Assembly: GCA_006535965.1 (NCBI GenBank) | Contig: QEAR01000070.1 | Coordinates: 48,791 to 112,790, forward strand | Direction of reading: 5' to 3' | Length of the DNA: 64,000 nt | Source: Spizellomyces sp. 'palustris' | Taxonomy: Eukaryota; Chytridiomycota; Chytridiomycetes; Spizellomycetales; Spizellomycetaceae | In this document: in pieces, positions 56,001 through 64,000 of the stretch | Numbering within the stretch: the stretch's first letter is position 1 | How the letters are laid out: each line of letters begins with the position of its first letter | Translations under genes and position numbers: made by a program | Notes under the pieces: generated by a model | Seen by the model: only the letters and a program-made list of their open reading frames with translations | Told to the model about the DNA's origin: nothing | Databases searched by the model: none

Positions 56001-56619
56001 GCAAGAAGAGATCATCAAGAGGCTCGCCACCCACCATTGTAGCTCGACGAGCAGACATAATTCTTCGGCCTTTGTCGCCATGGAGAACAGTTTCCGCTGA
56101 TGCAGAACCCAGTCGGCGACCCGTGGTTGCAGAGGGCGGCCTCAGAAATACCAGCTCATCCAGTTCTCGAAATGCGTTTAATCTTATTTTCTGTTCCTGA
56201 GACAGATCAGCGGTACGTGGGCGAATGATCCGATTTGATGAGGAAGGAGTCGCAAAGCAATCCGATGCCAAGTCGTCGGATTCGTCAATGAGATGGATAG
56301 GGGGTCCATAGTGGACATTGGACGTCAGGTCAAACGAGACTTTTGATAATCTTTGGGGATAATCAAATCTCCCTTTACCCAAACCACGCTCCTTTCCAAA
56401 AAAGAGTTCCAAAAAGCGTTCTTCTGCTTGCTCCCAGCGGGATCCCGCTTCATCATCATTTTGGGCAAGTGTTTGATTTTGTTCATCGCCTGAAAATGGT
56501 TGGATCTTTGTATATGGCGGTTGCAAGGCATTGATGTCGGCCTTTATAAAATCATCCATAGGAAAAGAATCATGCTTCGTTTCTGGCTCATTGTGGAAAG
56601 CCCCACCGGAAGGTTGCAT
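36411..56619 (-). CDS. Giant dynein heavy-chain-like protein fused to F-box, DUF4062, NACHT and WD40 domains
   Basis: Thirteen exons: 51995-56619, 48817-51922, 47838-48754, 46255-47771, 46106-46190, 45791-46035, 45129-45721, 43769-45072, 43133-43703, 42904-43067, 42600-42832, 42318-42552, 36411-42264. They sum to 19449 nt, one frame of 6482 residues. Order: tail and linker (1-1600), AAA1-AAA3 (1600-2580), AAA4 (2580-2900), stalk with microtubule-binding domain (about 3000-3200), extra helical segment and F-box (about 3400-3650), AAA5-AAA6 (3700-4530), dynein C-terminal domain (to about 4940), DUF4062, NACHT, WD40. AAA1 keeps GPPDTGKT but its Walker B FDEFNR is FLVFRQ; AAA4 lacks a P-loop. It is best compared with divergent axonemal chains such as DNHD1. 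ATG 56619 is the first in frame after a stop. Motor activity is doubtful; axonemal or ciliary scaffolding is inference. Confidence 0.85.
45129..47500 (-). other. Enlarged stalk with microtubule-binding domain, second MTBD-like segment and F-box
   Basis: Coiled coil (about 47140-47500) leads to a normal-looking MTBD: PPPPVQFLASAICILF, SWTEARKVIASHSFIF and ARELCAWVQTLY (about 46860-47145). After the returning coil there is a second segment with MTBD-like spacing (IADLTLIKL, NPLLVRIIKVGCALVGWN, LLAKWVMRNPTLFVREIANV) and then a clear F-box: LPCQLGLKVLSFVDYKTLAR followed by GSSVNRKWADLLADHEFWK (about 45285-45405). The exon joins in frame to AAA5; the apparent stop at 45127 lies inside the GTAGGA donor. 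Confidence 0.72.
47500..51922 (-). other. AAA1-AAA4 modules of the dynein-like gene
   Basis: Walker A motifs: AAA1 GPPDTGKT (about 51220-51240), AAA2 LGAPQTGKTT (about 50375-50410), AAA3 GGPSAGKT (about 49455-49495). The AAA2 Walker B-like segment WIHLDGPYSSSWTEAV and AAA3 LTLFVDDLHVP are recognisable. AAA1 Walker B is lost (CFLVFRQ near 51085-51105). In AAA4 the expected GxGGxGRQS is GHCVHDVQKD (about 48320-48345), while flanks (AIDHFCRLDRVL; NLKIVVCVDM then AEYPKIISSLTTD) still align with dynein. Confidence 0.8.
51995..56619 (-). other. Tail and linker region of the dynein-like gene (exon 1)
   Basis: One exon of 1541 codons. The first 500 residues are not dynein-like and hold a tudor/chromo-barrel-like stretch AWHPCTVLSYDPAENRYTIK (about 55165-55235). 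The central part resembles DHC tail helices (EFEYRLALRQCVAIARPFLK). The end matches the linker: FPRLFFGADEELLELV mirrors the dynein linker consensus FPRFYFLSNDDLLEIL. An acidic run (about 53200) sits in the tail. Confidence 0.7.
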
Positions 56620-57631
56620 ATTCTGTTGTCCAGCGTCGCGATCTCCCTCCTCCGCTCGCTGACTTTGCAAACGCGTTCGCTTCTGAGTCAGTCCAAGCCA
56701 CTCACATGTGGCAAAAACATATTAGCGCGTCGCTGGAAAGTACTCTGTTGAGAATCGAACCCTCGCAATGATGACAAAGCAGCAGAGATCAGCGATTGTC
56801 CTCGTGCACACAATGCAGCACAGCATCGTATCGTCCATCCCCGTCTCTCCTTTGATGATCTTTTTTTTATCAAAGGGAGATGGACGCTTATCATGGGGCT
56901 AGCTGCGGAAAGGTGTGAAATCGTTCAAGATCTTGCCAGTCATGGATCTTTTTGGCACGCTGCAGCAAGGAGAAAAAGCACGACAACGATGACGGCATTT
57001 GCCTATCTCTTGGCTTTTCCTCCTTAACCCCCAGCTCCAAAGTTCCACGCAGTGATCTGTGTCCCTGGGTGGTCTTCCTGGGTGGTCTCCGGCCCTGATC
57101 TCAACGCGCAGAACCTCCTGTGAGGCAAAATAGCCTCTTTTGGGCAATTCCAAAATGCGCGAACTTCCGCGCTGTCCAGGAGCATCACGCTCCAACCATG
57201 TTGATAGGAGAGGATGGCAGAACGCAATATCTCCGTGGTCAAGCATCCTTTTATACACCTAGCTAGCAAAGAATGTAGAATTTGTGAAAGAGGTGTGGGG
57301 AACACATTATCAAATCAGAAGCGATCAAGATTGTAGATCCATTTGCGGACATGGACAACATGGTCGTCGATTGACAGGCAAATGGTGCTTAATTTTGCAA
57401 GACCTTGATTAAGAGGTGTATTACAAGCAGGTCCAGCACGAAAGTTATGCAGCTTCCAAGATCTTGTATGGAATGTCCGATTGTTATGTGCCCGCGATGG
57501 ACCACGGGTCGGGATATAAATAACCCAATAAAAATGCAATCCCCACTTTATCCGCCTGAAATAGCTTCTTCAAAGTTATTGCACGTAGTTCTGAACCTCA
57601 TCCTCCCCATTCCCTTTGCTGTGTCCTCGCC
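56620..57631. other. Divergent promoter region between giant gene and carboxypeptidase
   Basis: About 1 kb between two outward-pointing genes. Minus-strand frames at 56688-56894 and 56899-57258 have no domains and no supported splice connection to the giant gene. A B-box-like GGTTCGATTC (minus, 56750s) lacks tRNA stems. Confidence 0.5.
57515..57522 (+). promoter_or_regulatory. TATA box of the carboxypeptidase gene
   Basis: TATAAATA in a GC-flanked context (GGGATATAAATAACCC), about 110 bp upstream of the carboxypeptidase ATG and in the right orientation. Confidence 0.6.
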
Positions 57632-58888
57632 ATGCATGTCCTCTCATCTATCGCGCCCATCTTCCTACTTGCCACATTGGCATCAGCAAAGCCAGTACCG
57701 CGATCGGACCAAGTGGTTCGGTGTACCCTCACCTCCGATGCGCAGATCGCCCACATAAAATCATCTTACCTTGATGTCTGGTCCCACAGCCTTGGTCTCA
57801 ACCACCCTACAGATATTCGGGTCTCTGCTACCGAAAGAGCGCAACTAGAGGCCACAGGGGCAAAATGTGATGTCTTTATCGACAATCTTGCTCCTCTTCT
57901 TCAAGCAGAACAGAAACCTCATCTGGCAGTTCGACAGGGACCAAGCGCACTAGCCGCTGACCCGTTCTTCACAAGCTATAAAACGTACTCTCAGATCGTC
58001 GACAAAGTTAAGGCATGGGAGCAAGCATATCCTGACCGCGTCAAGTACCTGGGCAGCATCGGCGCGTCAACAGAGGGTAGAGGAATTCCCGCGTTCAAGA
58101 TTACAAATAACAAGATTCCAAGTTTTTCCAAACGGAGCATCTACTTCAATGGCGGAATCCACGCCCGCGAATGGATTTCCTCCGCGACGGTGATGTACAT
58201 TGCCAATGCGCTCATCACATCCACCGACGCCCAGCTCTCGGGCTTCCTTGACAAGGTCGAGTTTTATATCACCCCGATATCTAACCCAGACGGATACGAA
58301 TACAGCCGTACGACGGACAGGTATTGGCGGAAGAACAGAGGCAGCATCCCGAAGTCGAATTGCGTAGGCGTGGATCTCAATCGTAACTGGGACGAGCATT
58401 TCGGAGTTGTGGGCGTAGATTCCGACCCATGTTCCGAAACTTATAACGGTCCATCTGCTTTCTCGGAACCGGAAACCGAAGCTCTCTCCAAATTTGTCCT
58501 CTCGCTCCCCAACCGTCTCGCTGGAATCGACTGGCACTCATATGGCCAGTACATCCTCCGTCCATGGGGATGGACAAATACAAAGAGCAAGAATGAAGCC
58601 CTCTACAAGGCTCTCGGTGATGGTGTTCGTGACGCTATCGTAAAGTTTAACGGAAACCAATATAGCTCAATCACTGGAGCCCAACTGTATCCTGCTGCAG
58701 GGGCCACGGATGACTGGATGACCGCCAAAGCTAAAATGACCGGTTTTACGATCGAGTTGAGAGACACGGGTCGGTATGGGTTTGTCCTGCCAGCCAACCA
58801 GATTGTTCCAACCGGGGAGGAAGGAGTGGTTGCAGTCAAAGCTTTTGTTGACTATGTATTGAAGACGAGCATCCCTCCTGCCGTTTGA
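57632..58888 (+). CDS. Secreted zinc metallocarboxypeptidase, M14A family
   Basis: Intronless, 418 residues. Signal peptide MHVLSSIAPIFLLATLASA with likely cleavage near residue 19, then an activation propeptide (about 20-105) as in pancreatic-type procarboxypeptidases. The catalytic domain has zinc ligands in GGIHAREW (His, Glu) and DWHSYGQ (His), substrate-binding arginines in RYWRKNRG and DLNRNW, and the general-base glutamate in FTIELRDTGRYGFVLP. It removes C-terminal residues from peptides outside the cell, fitting saprotrophic or parasitic protein digestion. A TATA box stands upstream. The specificity-pocket residue was not assigned, so A-like versus B-like preference is open. Lack of introns is unusual among its neighbours and could point to transfer or retroposition, but nothing else suggests it. 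Confidence 0.95.
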   Translation: MHVLSSIAPIFLLATLASAKPVPRSDQVVRCTLTSDAQIAHIKSSYLDVWSHSLGLNHPTDIRVSATERAQLEATGAKCDVFIDNLAPLLQAEQKPHLAVRQGPSALAADPFFTSYKTYSQIVDKVKAWEQAYPDRVKYLGSIGASTEGRGIPAFKITNNKIPSFSKRSIYFNGGIHAREWISSATVMYIANALITSTDAQLSGFLDKVEFYITPISNPDGYEYSRTTDRYWRKNRGSIPKSNCVGVDLNRNWDEHFGVVGVDSDPCSETYNGPSAFSEPETEALSKFVLSLPNRLAGIDWHSYGQYILRPWGWTNTKSKNEALYKALGDGVRDAIVKFNGNQYSSITGAQLYPAAGATDDWMTAKAKMTGFTIELRDTGRYGFVLPANQIVPTGEEGVVAVKAFVDYVLKTSIPPAV

Positions 58889-58960
58889 GATAGATTCTTT
58901 TAGTACATGTATATCCCTCATAATGCTGTGAGCTTCGGCCTTTTTTTTTGTAATAAGTAC

Positions 58961-59006
58961 TATTGCTGGCAATGACAACATCTGGCATTTCTTTGACGTT
59001 CCAGCG
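58961..59006. repeat. Direct repeat copy 1 in the carboxypeptidase 3' region
   Basis: A 46-bp segment starting TATTGCTGGCAATGACAACA and ending GACGTTCCAGCG. It recurs 110 bp downstream with three mismatches. It contains the inverted motif TTGCTGGCAA. Confidence 0.85.
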
Positions 59007-59070
59007 TACCCTGTGAGATAAATTCTTCTTCTTGTGTAGTGCTTTAAACTTGGTTTTTTGTATCAAGTCC

Positions 59071-59116
59071 TATTGCTGGCAATGGCAATATCTGGCATTT
59101 CTTTGACGATCCAGCG
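59071..59116. repeat. Direct repeat copy 2 in the carboxypeptidase 3' region
   Basis: Second copy of the 46-bp segment (TATTGCTGGCAATGGCAATA ... GACGATCCAGCG). A T/G-rich stretch precedes each copy in the same relative position, so the duplicated unit is probably about 110 bp with a diverged first half. Confidence 0.85.
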
Positions 59117-59206
59117 TCTAATAGATCAAATTGAAGGATATAACCCACAGGTTCCCCTCTTCATTCTTAGTATATTACAAAAGTCAAACGCAGCTTGCTA
59201 GCAGCA

Positions 59207-60416
59207 CTACATCCCATCATACCACCATTCCTGTCCTATCCCAGGTCCAACGCACGACGCACATGTACAGCCACACACTGGGGTGACCAGATTTGCATAT
59301 GTCAGTGTTGGTGCAGGTGGAATGTTTATCGGAGTAAATGGTGTTCGAACAGCCAGCGGTGTCCGCATCGCTACGGGCGTCAAATGCGCTGAGCGCGGTC
59401 GTCTTGAGGGTGCACTCAAGGATGTGGAGTAGGCGAAGGATCCACTTGCTGCCGCTGTTGGACCTGGAATGTGGAGGCGAGGAGGTCTTGGATGGCGACG
59501 GCTGTTCAGGTCGTGGATTTCCGAGGATATACGATACTGTTGCGCTTGTGGTTGTGATTGTAGTGGTGGCATAGGATTTATCCATCTTTCATATAATTTC
59601 TTCTGCACGTCTGCCTCCCAATCAACCATCCGCCCAGCAAATTGAACGACTCTGCCGACCCTCCCACTCAGAATCCCGCGAGCGCTCAACTCGCCTAACC
59701 GCATCACCCACGCCCAATACTCATCTCCGGAAATAAAAAGTTCCCATTCGACCGCTTCAGCGAATCTCCATTCAATCCCATTCAGCTCTTTCACCGGCAT
59801 GCTCAACACTGATGACCACGACTTTGTTGACAAGACATTATCGTGCAAGAGTTTGTTAGCAAGGAGTGCAGCACCTACGATCGCTGTTGGAAGCGTCCAT
59901 GTGACTGGCTCTGGGTGCGCTGTGGTGTAAGTAGGTGGTGACGGCGATCCCAAGGTAGGAAGGGGTGGTAGAACTCGTTTCTTTAGGCGACGCAGAAATC
60001 GGAGCATAATGAATATTTCGGGCCCAGTTATCCCGGCTCGAGCAATAATAGTAAAGCAGAGGTGATAGAGAATTTCCCATGTTGATGGTGGTGCATACGG
60101 ACTGTAGCCAGTCGATGGGCTGAAATATGTCTTGCCAACCCAGATACTCGAATCACCCCCCCAGAGCGGCGTTACTGGTACGGGCTGAAGTACTGGGAAC
60201 TCTGGGGATTTCCATATATATTCCACCAACTCGACTGTAATCGCCGCCAATTCCTGGATATCTACGGAGAGCAGGGTGGGGACAACAGGTGTCGGTGGTG
60301 AAAAGAAGCCAATGCACTATATTGGCATGGACATTGCGGCACGCTGCGACTATCCGGGAAGAACGTCTCGTACAAAATATATGTCTAGGTTGGGGAGATG
60401 GAAAGAAAGCAGACAT
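59207..60416 (-). CDS. Pho85-type (PCL) cyclin-like protein
   Basis: Two exons proposed (60374-60416, 59207-60261), 365 residues. The short first exon MSAFFPSPQPRHIF joins in frame to YIQELAAITVELVEYIW, the start of the cyclin box. The box continues with PTAIVGAALLANKLLHDN, then VKELNGIEWRFAEAVEWELF, the typical PCL pattern in which an Asn-x-hydrophobic-Glu block precedes the last cyclin-box helix. The C-terminus is Pro/Ser-rich and ends with a Cys cluster (VCGCTCASCVG). PCL cyclins activate Pho85/Cdk5-like kinases in phosphate sensing, polarity and cell cycle. No ATG exists in frame in exon 2 before the box, so an upstream exon is required; the chosen one fits phase but has only this support. 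Confidence 0.78.
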
Positions 60417-61237
60417 GGTACCCAACAAACGGAAAGCCCCACCGTTGCAATTCAAATGAACGAGAAGAGCACAGAACGCCCAAAGAATACATACACAAAT
60501 CGGAGCGAATGGCAGTTACTGAAGCCCCCATACAGAGAATACAATCTTTGAAAAAAAAAAAAAAGTGCCGGAAAATCATAACTGCATCGGAAAGAGTTCT
60601 TAAAATAAACCTCAACCCCGCAAGATTCCAATGAGGAAATGCTCCAGGCGCTTAATCTTGGAATGGAATCTGGCCCCTATTTGCAAACCATCCGCTCTTG
60701 TGGCCCGGTTGCGGACCTTGTCCAATAAATAGTGTCTTGACATCATCAAGTATTGTCAGTCGCATGTCTTTTTGTTTTCGCCTGTGTTCGTGACTTGGAT
60801 TGTTGTGGTGGCCGCTCGTCTAAGAATCCCTTCTGAATCTGGTTTCTAGATTGTCAGTGCATGAGCCAACTCTTTGGTAAGTGGACCATCTCTCGTAACG
60901 CCGTTGTGTGAACGGGTGATCAGCCCTTGCAAAAGAGATTTATAAATAGGTGCACTCGAGATGCTATTGTTTAGGTAACGCATTCTGTACCCACTACATA
61001 TAAATCTTGGAACCTTGTTCTGGGGCCACGAAAACACTATTGGGTGACATATCCGCATTCCGTTTAGCCTTATCGCCATCTAACGATCGGCTTACGATCA
61101 GCAGCTCTCACTGTCGTACAAGGGTTGCAAAATGAAATCACGACGTCGTTGTTACAGAATAAAGTAGAGTCTCATAGCGCACGCACTACAATAAAGCTAA
61201 ATGCCTTCCCCGCCATGGTTCCTATTTGCCCTCGCTA
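60417..61237. other. Intergenic region
   Basis: About 820 bp between two minus-strand genes, AT-rich with an A-run (60548-60562). Open frames are short, overlapping and lack motifs. No supported gene. Confidence 0.5.
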
Positions 61238-62933
61238 TCATCCTCCTGTTGAATTCGTCTGTGTCACCACCTGGGCGACACTCCATTTTTCTTCACACCA
61301 CGGCAATCCCGGTATACAATTCAAATACTTACACCAAGTACATCCAGGCCCATTGCCATAAAACCCTCGTATCAGGAAAACCATAATCAGCACCAAGGCA
61401 GGCAAGGCGATGATCATTAGTATTCGCTTTCGCCACTTGTCCCATTTGCCGAAATGGATCGTTGGCATGAAGAGAAGCCCTGCTACGATGCCAGTGTAGA
61501 AACCGCCTATGTGGGCGAAGTTGTCGATAAAGGGAAGCATTCCAATAAGGAGAGAGATCACGATTTGAATCAACATTTTGAAGAGTTCGAGCCAGGGTCG
61601 CGAAATGAGACGCCAATTTTGGAACAAGTCCAGCAGTAGGCACGCCATAAGACCTTAAAGAAACAAAATGGCATTTTGAGTAATGCTTGCAGTTATTCAT
61701 TCAACTCACGGTGACACTAACCATATAATGCCCCAGAACATCCAACGCTAGGAGTCAAGGGATTGAAGTTGGCTCCAAACACAAATCCTGCAATTCCACT
61801 CGCAAGGTAAATAGCGGCAATCCGCCACCACCCAAAGTCCTTTTCCATTTGGAAACCGGTGCGGACTTGGAAACTCATGTTGAAAAGCAAATGCAGCACA
61901 CCACCGTGCAAACCGATGGCCGTAATAAATCGGTACCATTGGTTGGGAACCTCTCCGTTCAAACCCGTAAAGCCGCATATATCGGCGAGTGTGCATATTG
62001 TTCCCCCGTCTTGGGACCCTTGAATGCCTATGGGACACTCGATTCGGGTGACATTCTCGAGACCGGTGCCTATTCGCATGCAAGGAACAAAGCGCGCTCC
62101 CATTGATATGAGGACCTGTTGAGAAGGTGAATAATAAATTAGATCTGCACATCGAAAGAACATGAGCATTGCAATGTACTTGCCCCAGAGGTAGGTCCAA
62201 TCATGTAATTGAACGGATTTGTTTGAATGATACTCCCCGTGTTCTTTTGGTTTATGACAAAACTAGCAATCAACGTTCCGACCTGTAACAGCGTCATAAG
62301 ACCCAGAAACCATGGTCGATGCGGTTTCATCTTTGCTAGCTGTATTCGAACTTTGGGATTATGCAGCGCAGCCGGAAGTTTCTCGACTGCCTCCGCTTCC
62401 TCCGCTGCCATACGTGTGTAGTATGACATATCGGGAGCCTTTTCGCGAAACCCCTCTGAACCGGCAGTGCCACCTTCTTCTATGATCGTCGCATAGTCGA
62501 CGCTGGGTTTATGTGATGGGGATACAATCAGGGGTGAAGTTGGGGAATGTGGTTGTGAGCTGTTGCGTTTGCCGCTGGTGGAGGTGCCTTTGCTCTCATC
62601 TGGACTGCGGCGGAGGTCCTCGCGGGACAGAGGGTCGGAGTAGAAGACATAGTTGCGAAGATCCGAGTCGGAAGGCGGGTCGAGTGTATCGCCTTCATAA
62701 ATCGACGGGTACCATGCAGAGGTAGGGTATGGTGAGACTTGGGTTTTGTTGGTTAATGCACAGTATGGCATCAATAGCACCATGTGAGAAGGTGCAACTG
62801 GCACCCTTTGCCCGCAATACACAACTCCTCATTGAGGTTGCCCTCCTACAAATGCCTAACCGCCGACAGCCCATACCACCTCGAGAGTCTTAAATTGATA
62901 CTTACCTTTGCCATTCTTTTTGCTTTTACCCAT
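61238..62933 (-). CDS. Rhomboid family intramembrane serine protease
   Basis: Four exons (62906-62933, 62184-62737, 61722-62115, 61238-61653), 463 residues. The N-terminal 140 residues are cytosolic, Ser/Pro-rich, beginning MGKSKKNGK, followed by a first membrane helix (FLGLMTLLQVGTLIASFVI). The rhomboid core has NPFNYMIGP, then WYRFITAIGLHGGVLHLLFN, the catalytic serine in GCSGALYG and the catalytic histidine in IDNFAHIGGFYTG. A basic stretch and a further helix (ILMIIALPALVLIMVFLI) follow. Both catalytic residues are present, so it should be an active protease cutting membrane proteins in the secretory pathway; a mitochondrial presequence is absent. Intron 2 (62116-62183) needs a GC-AG donor (GCAAGT). 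The intron 3 donor is GTTAGT. Confidence 0.93.
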
Positions 62934-63286
62934 GATGTACGGTGACGACCGGGAAATGCACGGAGTAGAGGAAAGAGGGTATTCAGGCGCGTCACCAGCG
63001 GTGGTTGGAAGGTTTGAGACGAAAGCAAGACGGCGCGAGTGTTAACGTGGACAGGTACGGAATGGTTTAGGCGAGGGAATCGGTGCAGGCGAATAACGGG
63101 TAAGAAAGCAAGGATAGTTCCAAATGGTCAGTGCAAGGGTTTCTTAGATGGCAATCCCAAGGCCTCCCAGTTATAAGCGCTGCATCTGCGCATCCAACAA
63201 AGCGCAAGAGCTATGGTCATCCACGTCTCTCCCGCCTTGGCCAAAAGACACAGAAGGAAACAAACAGTAGAGACCTATCGAACTAT
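62934..63286. other. Intergenic region upstream of the rhomboid gene
   Basis: A 353-bp spacer expected to carry the rhomboid promoter and the 3' UTR of the small gene to the right. No motif stands out. Confidence 0.4.
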
Positions 63287-63601
63287 TTATAGAATGCTCC
63301 CGTAATCCAGTTTCTTTGATCCCCTTTTACCATGCCCTTGAACCCAAAGCACAGGTGTTGCGCTGTCCGCCAAGCTCAAACTGTATTTGCCAAGAGACCA
63401 TCAACAAAAAATCAAGCACGAAACATACCCAGAAGCATCTCTTTCATATTGAGGCGTGTTTCCGGGTGCGGTATGGAATGTGTCATGCTGCAATTGCTCC
63501 GTCGTCGCCAACCACCATGCCCTTAATTCTTGATCCCCTAGAGGGGAATGTGGCTGCTCTGGCTGTCCTTGCTGTTCATGTTGTTGCTTCACTTCCGACA
63601 T
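63287..63601 (-). CDS. Small two-exon gene, 88 residues, family unknown
   Basis: Exons 63429-63601 and 63287-63380 join with a GTATGT donor and an AATACAG acceptor and sum to 89 codons including stop. The protein starts MSEVKQQHEQQGQPEQPHSP, continues LGDQELRAWWLATTEQLQHD and TFHTAPGNTPQYERDASG, and ends GHGKRGSKKLDYGSIL. It is hydrophilic, with no signal peptide or membrane helix. Strong splice signals, a good ATG and balanced composition make it a likely real gene. I do not recognise the family; a cytosolic or nuclear small protein is the neutral guess. Confidence 0.6.
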
Positions 63602-64000
63602 TGTATGGAGGACAGCGTGTGCGGTGTTGGGGATATGTGAGGGATGACCTGTAGCCCTCGCGGTTATCTATAGCTATGGGACAAGGTGATTCTTTTATTT
63701 CTTCTAGCCTTGTTCACTGTTCATGAGGTTGGAATGTTTCTTGGGGAATGTCCTGTTCACACGTTTGCCTTGGCGTGGGCATTTCTTCGCCCAGCCTCAA
63801 CCTTTTAAAGTTGGTTTCATGGCAATGGAAAACCTAATTGTTGAAAGTTGTCCGCGTGCCCTTCGCCCGTTTCACGCTTGGGTTCGATACTCGCTGCTGG
63901 CACTCCCCAAAACCTTATAGCGACTTTTTCCGTTAACAAATAGAGATTTGTAAATAGTCCAGCAGGACATGGCAAAGATACATAGTGTGGAGGCGGTAGG
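63602..64000. other. Right-end intergenic sequence
   Basis: The last 399 bp hold no supported gene. A plus-strand frame at 63723-63920 has ATG and 65 codons but no recognisable feature. Confidence 0.4.

Noticed and set aside
56735-56775. B-box-like GGTTCGATTC on the minus strand upstream of the giant gene
   Set aside because: T-stem pairs fail beyond three base pairs and no acceptor stem or anticodon arm is present.
56688-57258. Minus-strand frames upstream of the giant gene as extra tail exons
   Set aside because: The frame of exon 1 meets a stop just upstream and no donor/acceptor pair linking these frames was found.
1-64000. CRISPR arrays, rRNA genes, insertion sequences or viral remnants
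   Set aside because: No regular spacer arrays, rRNA-like sequence, transposase or reverse transcriptase motifs were seen on either strand.

Overview
The window looks like nuclear DNA of a zoosporic (flagellated) early-diverging fungus, most probably a chytrid. Fungal signs are a two-finger Sfp1-type zinc-finger protein, a Pho85-type cyclin, an Atg38-like MIT protein and many short spliceosomal introns (about 50-110 nt, mostly GTANGT donors, CTAAC/CTGAT-like branch sites, CAG/TAG acceptors). The flagellate sign is a gene with a full dynein heavy-chain layout, a family ordinary Dikarya keep only in the cytoplasmic form. Gene models were spliced by eye; each model with every exon placed sums to a multiple of three. 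There are no rRNA genes, no convincing tRNA, no CRISPR and no intact transposon.

Left part (1-16 kb): the 5' part of an acetyl-CoA synthetase gene (minus), an Atg38/NRBF2-like autophagy candidate (minus), a purine/pyrimidine microsatellite block, an Sfp1/JAZF1-type zinc-finger gene, a lysine-rich WD40 gene, a BolA2/Fra2 gene divergent from cytochrome c1, and an arrestin-fold plus SH3 gene with an internal 47-codon duplication.

Middle (16-36 kb): a Cid1-type nucleotidyltransferase with a long charged tail, a LIM-RapGAP signalling gene, an alkyltransferase-like DNA repair gene, an 11-exon pyruvate kinase, a patatin/TGL-type lipid-droplet lipase whose best model needs a 3-nt microexon, and an intronless mitochondrial PPR protein of 1134 residues.

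Right part (36-64 kb): dominated by one minus-strand gene of 20.2 kb in 13 exons (36411-56619). All exons join in frame into one predicted protein of 6482 residues: dynein tail and linker, six AAA modules with degenerate AAA1 and AAA4 sites, an enlarged stalk carrying an F-box, the dynein C-terminal domain, then in the same exon a DUF4062 domain, a NACHT NTPase and a WD40 propeller. This dynein/F-box/STAND fusion is the most striking object here. After it come a secreted M14 carboxypeptidase, a Pho85-type cyclin, a rhomboid protease and a small two-exon gene of unknown function.

Functionally the segment is mixed housekeeping and signalling (acetyl-CoA, glycolysis, respiration, lipid mobilisation, RNA tailing, small GTPases). 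The order of genes does not suggest a metabolic cluster.
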